DNA of 11,145 nt from Desulfobacterales bacterium (GTDB lineage Bacteria > Desulfobacterota > Desulfobacteria > Desulfobacterales > Desulfobacteraceae). The number at the start of each line of letters is the position of its first letter. Position 1 is the stretch's first letter. This document shows positions 1 through 6,386 of the stretch, in pieces. The translations under genes were made by a program, and so were the position numbers. The notes beneath the pieces are model-generated. The model saw nothing but the letters and a program-made list of their open reading frames with translations. It ran no database searches and was not told the origin of the DNA. The stretch spans positions 1 through 11,145 of the forward strand of contig JAKSBO010000066.1 of assembly GCA_022361095.1 (NCBI GenBank). The letters run 5' to 3'.

Positions 1-13
1 ATCCAGTTTTTGT

Positions 14-115
14 TAATTTGCCGAACTTCGGCGTTGGAGACAATTTTTAATCCTCAAAATATACCGTATATTCCTCCGGTTAAAAATTGTCTCGGCCTTG
101 AATTTGAACAAATTA
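14..115. repeat. Nested inverted-repeat element (REP/MITE-like)
   Basis: Three inverted-repeat blocks share one centre near base 65. The outer block is TAATTTG (14-20) against CAAATTA (109-115). The middle block is GAGACAATTTTTAA (37-50) against TTAAAAATTGTCTC (80-93), a perfect 14-bp match. The inner block is AATATA (58-63) against TATATT (67-72). Each flank also has its own small hairpin: GCCGAA-C-TTCGGC at 20-32 on the left and AATTTG-AA-CAAATT at 101-114 on the right. The symmetry is directly visible. The layout is typical of a dispersed palindromic element or a strong RNA or cruciform structure. Whether it is repeated elsewhere in the genome cannot be seen here. It lies directly upstream of the six-gene unit, so it could also act as a terminator of whatever precedes it or as a 5' regulatory structure. 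Confidence 0.7.
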
Positions 116-132
116 CCTAAAAACCGGATTAT
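104..132 (+). promoter_or_regulatory. Possible sigma70-type promoter of the six-gene unit
   Basis: TTGAAC at 104-109 and GATTAT at 127-132 are separated by 17 nt. Each matches the sigma70 consensus at four of six positions. The GTG start of the first gene follows about 20 nt after the -10 candidate. The -35 candidate lies inside the right-hand small hairpin of the inverted-repeat element, which would couple promoter access to that structure. This is a weak pattern match without experimental support. Confidence 0.25.
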
Positions 133-151
133 CGAGTGAAAGCTTGGAATA

Positions 152-1243
152 GTGGATAAAATAGAAAACAGGGCCGATTTTCACTATATTCGGTATGCCA
201 ATTGCTGGGAAGACACGGATATCCTTTTCACTGCACTGAATCCGAAACGCAATCAAACCATACTGTCCATTGCCTCTGCCGGAGACAACTCCCTGGCTCT
301 TCTGGCCGAAGGCGCCCGGGTGGTTGCTGTTGATTTAAATTTTTCACAACTGGCATGTGCGGCATTACGAAAGGCTGCGATAGAGAAACTGAGTCATGCA
401 GACTGCCTCAGTTTTTTAGGTATTACCCCATCCAATGACCGAATCAATGTATTCAACGGCCTGAAACAGAGCATAGATGATCCTTATGTTATTTTCTGGC
501 TAAATAATTTGAATATCATAAAAGATGGCATCATCCATGCCGGTAAGTTTGAACGCTATTTTTCTTATTTTAGAACCGTTGTTTTAAGGCTCATCCACTC
601 AAAAAAAATGATTTCGGATTTGCTCAGGCCAAAATCAAAAACCGAACGCCTTTGTTTTTATAATGAACAATGGTCGACAAAGCGCTGGGAATTACTCTTT
701 AAATTGTTTTTCAGCCGTTTCACAATGGGGCTTGCAGGCCGGGACCCTGAATTTTTCAGATATGTTGATGTCCCGGTATCTGAAAATATTTTAAACCGCA
801 CACAATATGCCTTGACAGAGCTTGAAACACACAACAATCCATATCTTGATTATATTTTAACCGGAAATTTCACCCACACCCTGCCCCCCTACCTGCGGCC
901 CGGCAATTTTAAAAAAATAAAACACAATATTAACGGGCTCTCTTTATACCAGGGCAGTGTCCAGGACGCAGTTGAACACTTCGGTTCTTTGAAATTTGAC
1001 GGATTTAACCTGTCCGACATATTTGAATACCTGGATACCGAGGCCTGCCGTATGATTTACAAGGCGTTGCTTGACAGCGCCAATCCCGGGGCAAGGTTTG
1101 TTTATTGGAACATGCTGGTCCCCCGGAGCTGCCCGGCTGAATTTGAAAACAAAATCCAAAAAAAAGTTAATCTGTCAAAAAGCTTGTTCCTTAAGGATAA
1201 AGCATTTTTTTACAGCAATTTTATCGTTGAAGAAGTGATATGA
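152..1243 (+). CDS. DUF3419 / BtaA-like SAM 3-amino-3-carboxypropyl transferase
   Basis: The 363-residue product resembles BtaA, which moves the 3-amino-3-carboxypropyl group of S-adenosylmethionine onto the hydroxyl of diacylglycerol to make a homoserine ether lipid at the membrane. Visible family landmarks are YANCWED (15-21), the SAM-binding stretch SIASAGDNSLALL (39-51), VDLNFSQL (60-67), GKFERYF (131-137), GRDPEFFRYV (196-205), NPYLDYILTGNF (229-240) with LPPYLRPGNF (244-253), and FNLSDIFEYL (285-294). No transmembrane segment is evident. The start is GTG at 152. An in-frame stop at 137-139 rules out anything earlier, and the ribosome-binding site is weak. The stop overlaps the next start (ATGA at 1240-1243), so the pair is probably translationally coupled. 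BtaB, the N-methyltransferase that completes betaine lipid, is not in the window, so the acceptor and end product may differ from DGTS. Family assignment is firm; the substrate is inferred. Confidence 0.85.
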   Translation: MDKIENRADFHYIRYANCWEDTDILFTALNPKRNQTILSIASAGDNSLALLAEGARVVAVDLNFSQLACAALRKAAIEKLSHADCLSFLGITPSNDRINVFNGLKQSIDDPYVIFWLNNLNIIKDGIIHAGKFERYFSYFRTVVLRLIHSKKMISDLLRPKSKTERLCFYNEQWSTKRWELLFKLFFSRFTMGLAGRDPEFFRYVDVPVSENILNRTQYALTELETHNNPYLDYILTGNFTHTLPPYLRPGNFKKIKHNINGLSLYQGSVQDAVEHFGSLKFDGFNLSDIFEYLDTEACRMIYKALLDSANPGARFVYWNMLVPRSCPAEFENKIQKKVNLSKSLFLKDKAFFYSNFIVEEVI

Positions 1244-2601
1244 GAGTCGTTGAAAATGATCTATTGGGATCATTGATCATTATAGGGGCCTTCTCCCTTG
1301 TTATTATAGTGGTGGAAGTGTGGGCCCGGCTAAGTGACCCCAATCCTGAAGTAACCCGAAAAACAGTCCATCTGTCCGGCGGACTGGGGTGTCTTTTTTT
1401 CCCTTTTTTTATAGAATCTCCGATTTGGGTTTTTATACTGGCATGCCTGTTCACCGCATTCTTTTATATTTCCGCTAAAATCGGCACCCTCAAATCCCTG
1501 AACAGCGTCAGCCGGAAAAGCCGGGGCAGTGAATATTATCCCATTGCCGTATTTGTGGTGTTCTATATCTGTCAGGACAAGCTGTGGTTATACTTTATCT
1601 CTATTCTGATTCTATCGGTTTCAGACGCGGCTGCAGCCCTCATCGGCAGTTCTTATGGAAAAATCCACTACAAGGTTGGCAAAGATGATGTAAAAAGCCT
1701 GGAAGGCTCATTTTTTTTCTGGATATTGACCTTCATGACCATTCAGATCCTGCTGCTTTTAATGACGGATTTACCCAGGATAAACTGCATTCTTTGTGCC
1801 CTGCTGATCTCATTTTTATTAACAGGCATTGAGGCTGTGTCCATTAAAGGTACGGATAATATATTTGTCCCTTTGATAACCTGTTACGGCTTGCTGAAAA
1901 TCACGACAAAACCGACCGAAGAGATTGCGTTTCAGTGTGTCAGCCTTTTTGTCATTCTTTTGATCATCCAATTTTTTGTGCACAAATTAAAACTCATGTC
2001 GATCCGGGAGTCCATCATCTTTATCATTTTTGCCTACGCGACATGGTCTTTGGGATCTATTGACTGGGGAATTCCGGTCTTTACCTCTTTTTTCCTTTAT
2101 TGTGCCATTCGCCACTTTTTAAAAGAGAGTGACCAATACGAATTAAGCACAACCGGTCTGATCCGGATTCTTATCACCCCGCTCATCATTCTTTTGATCG
2201 CCAATGCCGCTGTTCAATACTCTTTTTTTTATGGCGCTTTTTTAACTGCAACAATTGTCTGTTGTTGTTGTGCGCTATGGATTCATACCCGGTTTTCCAT
2301 TAAGCTGAGCCCCGCAAAACGTTTCATTGGTGCATTATCAACAGGACTTTTTTCAAGTGTTACGGTTATCGCCGTTACCGTGATGTTCCAAAAAAATTTT
2401 CCCTTAAATGCCTTTATCTGGATTCCGTTGATATCCATGGTGGTGATCGCAGGTTATGATTGGGTTACCGCTGACAAAATGAACGGTCCGGGACTGAAAC
2501 ATGCAACCTTAATCATGATTCCGGCTTCCTTTTTGTCTTCCCTTGTTTACCTTCTGATCCAATATCAGGGCCTTATCCTGGTTTGGCACCCTAAATATTG
2601 A
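1240..2601 (+). CDS. Dolichol/phytol-kinase-like polytopic membrane protein with C-terminal extension
   Basis: The 453-residue integral membrane protein carries, in its first ~220 residues, the pattern of the SEC59/VTE5 polyprenol kinase and CTP:phosphatidate cytidylyltransferase superfamily: RKTVHLSGG (40-48), SVSDAAAALIGSSYGK (126-141), KSLEGS (152-157) and EAVSIKGTDNIFVPL (198-212). Such enzymes use CTP to phosphorylate a lipid alcohol or to make a CDP-lipid. Residues ~230-453 add roughly seven or eight further hydrophobic segments that I cannot assign; they lack obvious DUF92 (VTE6-type) motifs. The protein is therefore about twice the size of a simple phytol kinase. A four-cysteine run (341-344) sits inside one membrane segment and comes from four TGT codons (2260-2271). 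Both ends overlap neighbours by 4 nt, ATGA upstream and TTGA downstream if the TTG start is used there. I infer phosphorylation or CDP-activation of a lipid alcohol for this pathway; the actual substrate is unknown. Confidence 0.78.
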   Translation: MRVVENDLLGSLIIIGAFSLVIIVVEVWARLSDPNPEVTRKTVHLSGGLGCLFFPFFIESPIWVFILACLFTAFFYISAKIGTLKSLNSVSRKSRGSEYYPIAVFVVFYICQDKLWLYFISILILSVSDAAAALIGSSYGKIHYKVGKDDVKSLEGSFFFWILTFMTIQILLLLMTDLPRINCILCALLISFLLTGIEAVSIKGTDNIFVPLITCYGLLKITTKPTEEIAFQCVSLFVILLIIQFFVHKLKLMSIRESIIFIIFAYATWSLGSIDWGIPVFTSFFLYCAIRHFLKESDQYELSTTGLIRILITPLIILLIANAAVQYSFFYGAFLTATIVCCCCALWIHTRFSIKLSPAKRFIGALSTGLFSSVTVIAVTVMFQKNFPLNAFIWIPLISMVVIAGYDWVTADKMNGPGLKHATLIMIPASFLSSLVYLLIQYQGLILVWHPKY

Positions 2602-2615
2602 GAACACGGTTAAAA

Positions 2616-3725
2616 ATGGAAACTGCCTTATCTCTTATACGACTTAACCCGGAAGACCGGATGTGGCCGCTTTTTTTTGAGTTAACGGCCCGGGTTTATC
2701 AAGATGATCCCCATTATTGCAGACAGTCTGTCCCGTCACTGCAGCAAAGCATCCGGCGGCCCGGTTTTGCAGATAATCAACTGCCTTTGCTGGTCCTGGA
2801 CAAGGGGGCACCTGTAGCCAGGATGATAGTCAGAATTTTTAATCCTTCTGGGGTTGGCAGCAATGGAACGGGCCTGTTCGGTTTTTTTGAGGCCGTAAAC
2901 CATCCTGAGGCTGTGAAGCTGATGTTTGATGAAGGCAGGCGCTGGCTTGGGCGCCAAGGGATCAAACAGATCATCGGCCCGATGGATGGAGACACATGGC
3001 ACAAATATAGACTCAACGCGGGGCCCTATATTGAACCTCCTTTTATGATGGAACCGTATAATCCAAAATATTATACCAAACTTTGGGAAGATTACGGGTT
3101 TACGGTGTTGGCCCGATATGTTTCCAAACAGGTACCTGATGTCAAAAAAATAATACCCGGCCTTAAAAAAAAATTTGATTCTGCCTGCAGGAAAGGATTT
3201 ACGTTTCGTCCCTTTCAAAAGGACATTTTCACCAATGAGCTGAAACTGTTATATTCTCTTTCCTGCAATATATTCTCTAACAATTATTTCTACAGCCCCA
3301 TATCTGAAAAAGAGTTTTTATCACTGTATGCCGAGTCCAAAGCGATTATTAACCCCAATTTAATATGGTTCTGCCGGGACAAACATGGCAACTATGCCGG
3401 ATTTATGTTCTGCTTTCCCGATTATGCCGCCGCGCTAACAAAAATGGGTGGCAAAACAGACCTCTGGGCCAAGATTAAATTTTTGATCCATAAAAACAAA
3501 GCAGAACATTTAAATGCGAAAACCTTGGGAACGACAGCCCAATACAGGGGAGAAGGCATTGGAGCGGCGCTGCTTTACAAATGTTATTCCCAAGGGCTGA
3601 ATCTTGGATATTCATCTGTCAATATGTGCCTGATGCATGAAGAGAACTTCTCTGAAAAAATGGATAAAGGCCGGGGCGGCATATTTCGAAATTATTATTT
3701 GTACCAATACGCCATAACCGGTTAA
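2616..3725 (+). CDS. GNAT-family acyltransferase (YghO-like)
   Basis: The product is 369 residues from ATG 2616. An in-frame TTG at 2598 would add six residues and overlap the preceding stop by 4 nt. I prefer the ATG because homologues begin close to this point, but neither start has a good Shine-Dalgarno sequence. The C-terminal part holds the acyl-CoA-binding signature of GNAT enzymes, YRGEGIGAALLYK (310-322). The middle carries GPMDGDTWHKYRL (121-133) followed by EPPFMMEPYNPKYYTKLWEDYGF (140-162 region), a layout I associate with YghO-like long GNAT proteins. GNAT enzymes move an acyl group from CoA or ACP to an amine or hydroxyl. Its place next to an acyl-adenylating enzyme suggests that the acyl donor is made by the following gene. 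The acceptor could be the amino group added by the BtaA-like enzyme, but that is inference. Confidence 0.75.
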   Translation: METALSLIRLNPEDRMWPLFFELTARVYQDDPHYCRQSVPSLQQSIRRPGFADNQLPLLVLDKGAPVARMIVRIFNPSGVGSNGTGLFGFFEAVNHPEAVKLMFDEGRRWLGRQGIKQIIGPMDGDTWHKYRLNAGPYIEPPFMMEPYNPKYYTKLWEDYGFTVLARYVSKQVPDVKKIIPGLKKKFDSACRKGFTFRPFQKDIFTNELKLLYSLSCNIFSNNYFYSPISEKEFLSLYAESKAIINPNLIWFCRDKHGNYAGFMFCFPDYAAALTKMGGKTDLWAKIKFLIHKNKAEHLNAKTLGTTAQYRGEGIGAALLYKCYSQGLNLGYSSVNMCLMHEENFSEKMDKGRGGIFRNYYLYQYAITG

Positions 3726-3755
3726 AGGCCATGGCCCTATATGTTAAAGGATAAA

Positions 3756-5387
3756 ATGGAAACCCAAAATTGCAATGTTGTAACAAATCTTTTTACGGCA
3801 TCCCAAACCCATCCGGACCGCAACGCCATCATTTTGCAGCAACAAGGCCGATCCCGTTTTGTCACGTTTAAGCAGTTGTGGGATAAAGTTGATTCGTTTT
3901 CCACGGCCTTAATAGAGCGATCCATCCGTCCCGGAGACAGAATTATCCTTATGATTCCAATGTCAATCGAGCTGTATATCGCCATGCTGGGCGTTATCAA
4001 AGCCGGTGGCGTGGCCGTGTTCATTGATCCCTGGATCGGTTTTAAACAGATCGCATCATTCTGCTCTTTTGCAAACCCCAAAGGATTTATCGGCATTCCC
4101 AAAAGTCATTTACTGCGGTTGTTCAGAAAAGAGCTGGTCCGTTTACCGTTAACGGTTTCAACCGGCCGTTGTTTTTTTGGTTTTCCGGCCGGATGGTCTT
4201 TTGCTTCATTTCTGAGACGCCCGGGCAACGGGGCCATTTTCAAGGCGGCACCGGATGATCCGGCCCTGATCACATTTACCAGCGGTTCCAGCGGTGTACC
4301 CAAAGGGGCCAACCGGACCCATGGATTTCTTTGGGCACAGTATAAGGCGCTGAAAACAGAATTTCCTTACGAACCAAATGATGTTGACATGCCTATGTTT
4401 CCGGTATTTTCCCTCAACAATATTGCCGGCATAAGAACATCTGTCATTCCGGACATGAATTTTAAAAAACTTGCCGAAATCCGGCCGGATATTATTTATA
4501 AACAAATGGCAAAAAATGGTGTCACCACGGCCACGGCATCTCCCCTCTTTTTTGACAAGTTATCTGACTATCTTTCAACTCAAAACCTTAAACTGCCGAA
4601 GCTGAGACGTATTTTAACCGGTGGGGCCCCTGTTCAAGACGACCAGTTAGTCAAATGGCAGCAAAGCTTTGATACCACAGAGGTGATAATTGTTTACGGA
4701 TCAACGGAAGCCGAGCCCGTCAGCCATATCAGTCTTGAAAAACGAATTGCCTTGTCTCAAGAGAAACCAAAAATTAACAAAGGCTATTGCACGGGTAAAC
4801 CCGCCTCATCCGTCAAAGCCAAAGTGATTAAAATAAAAAAGGTGCCCGTCATTTTCCGGCAACGCTGGGAAAACCATGAAGTAGCAGCCCAGGGAGATAT
4901 CGGTGAATTGATTGTTTCAGGGGATCATGTCTGCCGGGATTATTACAACAATCCCGATGCCGTGCAGTCAAATAAAATCATTGATGCCGATGGTGTGACT
5001 TGGCACCGCATGGGCGATACGGGATATTTTGATTCGTCCGGATTATTTTGGCTTGCCGGCAGACTTCATTCCACAATTGTGCGCGGTAAAAAAAATTATC
5101 ATGCACAGCTCATCGAACAGGCCATAACCGAAACGTTCCCGGACTTTGAGAAAGTGGCCGCTCTGGGCATGGCAGATCCACAATGGGGCGAAGCAATTAT
5201 CATTGTGATCAATCCGGGAAAAACCCATGCGGAACCTGATCTGATCAAAAAAGAGATGGAGAGCAAGGGATATCCCATAGACCGTATCATCTTTACAACG
5301 GCTGAACTGCCGGTGGATCCCCGCCATAATGCAAAAACAGATTACGGCAAATTAAAACATTTAATTTTAACAAAAAAAATATCATGA
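3756..5387 (+). CDS. OleC-like fatty-acid adenylating enzyme (AMP-dependent synthetase/ligase)
   Basis: This ANL-superfamily enzyme activates a carboxylic acid, probably a fatty acid, with ATP. It has 543 residues from ATG 3756. That start has AAAGG five nt upstream, whereas the in-frame ATG at 3741 (five residues longer) has its nearest AAAGG about 12 nt away. Numbered from 3756, the adenylation motifs are TFTSGSSGVPKG (174-185), GGAPV (289-293), YGSTEAEPVS (314-323) and GDTGYFDSSGLFWLAGR (420-436). The C-terminal PVDPRHNAK segment (519-527) supplies the likely catalytic lysine. TEAxPVS together with RHNAK is the pattern I know from OleC, the beta-lactone synthetase of bacterial olefin synthesis. 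OleA, OleB and OleD are absent, so the enzyme may make an acyl-AMP or acyl-CoA for the GNAT protein or a beta-lactone intermediate. Its stop overlaps the next start (ATGA at 5384-5387). Confidence 0.85.
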   Translation: METQNCNVVTNLFTASQTHPDRNAIILQQQGRSRFVTFKQLWDKVDSFSTALIERSIRPGDRIILMIPMSIELYIAMLGVIKAGGVAVFIDPWIGFKQIASFCSFANPKGFIGIPKSHLLRLFRKELVRLPLTVSTGRCFFGFPAGWSFASFLRRPGNGAIFKAAPDDPALITFTSGSSGVPKGANRTHGFLWAQYKALKTEFPYEPNDVDMPMFPVFSLNNIAGIRTSVIPDMNFKKLAEIRPDIIYKQMAKNGVTTATASPLFFDKLSDYLSTQNLKLPKLRRILTGGAPVQDDQLVKWQQSFDTTEVIIVYGSTEAEPVSHISLEKRIALSQEKPKINKGYCTGKPASSVKAKVIKIKKVPVIFRQRWENHEVAAQGDIGELIVSGDHVCRDYYNNPDAVQSNKIIDADGVTWHRMGDTGYFDSSGLFWLAGRLHSTIVRGKKNYHAQLIEQAITETFPDFEKVAALGMADPQWGEAIIIVINPGKTHAEPDLIKKEMESKGYPIDRIIFTTAELPVDPRHNAKTDYGKLKHLILTKKIS

Positions 5388-6370
5388 CCGACACATCCAA
5401 CTTAACGGGACCCCGATTAACGGGTCCTAAATTATCAGGTCACAGCCCTTTTCCACGACGATTTTATGCATACCTGAAAGAACGCTTCCCATTGTTAAAC
5501 CATGGTATTCTGATCATTAGCTATTACTCTTCCAACCAGTTTCTGGCCCAGGTACTGGAAGAAACCGGGGATGCCATTCACTATTCACCCTATTCCATCA
5601 TGGGAGGGATTACGCTTTTTTGCATGTTTTTCCATCTGCGCATTTTTGATGAGCATAAAGATTATGAGGACGATTGCCAGTATTATCCCGACCGTCTGCT
5701 TTCAAAGGGCTGGATTACCTTAACCCATTTAAAATATTTTGGTGCCGCCGCCATTTTAATTGAGCTTATCCTCAGCTTTATAAGAGGGACACCGGCTTTG
5801 ATTGCCGGCTTGCTTGCCATTGGTTTTTCAATACTCATGCTCAAAGAGTTCTTCATCTCAAAATGGCTGAAAGAGCACTTTTTGATTTATGCACTTTCCC
5901 ATATGTTGATCATGCCCTTTTTTGCCCTGGTGGTTTACAGCTTTACAACCAATAAATACCCATGGGAAGCACCCGGCTGGTTCTGGGTGTATGCCTTTGT
6001 CGGTTTTTTTGTCACCATGAACTGGGAGATCTCCCGTAAAATTCGGGCCCCTGAAGACGAGATTGACGGTGTGGAGACCTATTCCAAGATTTTCGGAAGT
6101 TACGGGGCGGCCTATCTTGTTGTCCTGGTGCGCATCATTGATACCGGCATGGTCTTTTTTGTTGGGCATCATATCGGTTTAAGTGTTTGGTTTTATATTG
6201 TATTGATTCTGCTTTTTTTAATGACCCTGGTTGGCCTTTTGCAGTTTCGGTTCAATACCAGCGCCAAAACCGCCAAACGGATGGAAACCTATGCAGGCTT
6301 ATATATTATTGCATTTGATTTAACCCTGGCCATAGAAATTATCAGAGAATATCCGTTTTCTTTGTTTTAA
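5384..6370 (+). CDS. UbiA-superfamily prenyltransferase-like membrane protein
   Basis: The 328-residue protein has about eight or nine membrane segments (roughly 42-58, 72-85, 116-155, 166-186, 198-214, 240-260, 266-286, 304-320). Two acidic motifs sit at the expected cytoplasmic loops. The first is RIFDEHKDYEDD (86-97) followed by YPDRLLSKG (101-109), equivalent to the NDxxDxxxD motif that binds Mg-prenyl diphosphate. The second is EISRKIRAPEDEIDGV (215-230) with TYS (232-234), in place of the usual DxxxD. UbiA enzymes join a prenyl diphosphate to an aromatic or glycerol acceptor and build quinones, hemes or archaeal lipids. No ring-forming gene is nearby, and the setting points to a lipid acceptor. 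The N terminus has an unusual LTGPR-LTGPK-LSGHS repeat (7-21). The second motif diverges from canonical members, so a non-prenyl substrate is possible. The start overlaps the preceding stop, which implies translational coupling. Confidence 0.8.
   Translation: MTDTSNLTGPRLTGPKLSGHSPFPRRFYAYLKERFPLLNHGILIISYYSSNQFLAQVLEETGDAIHYSPYSIMGGITLFCMFFHLRIFDEHKDYEDDCQYYPDRLLSKGWITLTHLKYFGAAAILIELILSFIRGTPALIAGLLAIGFSILMLKEFFISKWLKEHFLIYALSHMLIMPFFALVVYSFTTNKYPWEAPGWFWVYAFVGFFVTMNWEISRKIRAPEDEIDGVETYSKIFGSYGAAYLVVLVRIIDTGMVFFVGHHIGLSVWFYIVLILLFLMTLVGLLQFRFNTSAKTAKRMETYAGLYIIAFDLTLAIEIIREYPFSLF
5402..5446 (+). repeat. Three 15-nt tandem repeats encoding LTGPx-like units
   Basis: Units begin TTAACGGGACC (5402), TTAACGGGTCC (5417) and TTATCAGGTCA (5432). 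They are in frame and give LTGPR, LTGPK and LSGHS at residues 7-21 of the UbiA-like protein. Decay increases from the first to the third unit, which suggests an older in-frame duplication in the cytoplasmic N-terminal tail. Confidence 0.6.
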
Positions 6371-6373
6371 TTC

Positions 6374-6378
6374 AGGAG
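6374..6378 (+). promoter_or_regulatory. Strong ribosome-binding site of the phosphotransferase gene
   Basis: AGGAG lies eight nt before ATG 6387. It is the best Shine-Dalgarno sequence of the six-gene unit and picks 6387 over the nearby out-of-frame ATG at 6383. Unlike most of its upstream neighbours, this last gene does not overlap the preceding one and appears to be initiated independently. Confidence 0.7.
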
Positions 6379-6386
6379 ATAAATGT

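Noticed and set aside
1..120. A frame open from the left edge to TAA at 118-120, possibly the 3' end of an upstream gene
   Set aside because: The 39 codons lie across the palindromic element, match no family I know, and look like read-through of the repeat. A truncated upstream gene cannot be excluded.
1..151. Pho-box or riboswitch upstream of the BtaA-like gene, expected if it were induced by phosphate limitation
   Set aside because: I found no tandem CTGTCAT-like repeats and no recognisable riboswitch core.
944..1159. Minus-strand open frames inside the six genes (for example 944-1159, 2736-3218, 7395-7976)
   Set aside because: They lie opposite well-supported coding genes, show no family motifs, and read as shadows of the plus-strand codons.
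2260..2271. (TGT)4 run as a phase-variable microsatellite
   Set aside because: Trinucleotide changes would keep the frame, and four units is too short to suggest slippage-based switching.
3727..3736. GGCCATGGCC palindrome between the GNAT and OleC-like genes
   Set aside because: It is only 10 bp, without a loop or T-run, and sits in a short gap inside an operon. It is most likely chance.
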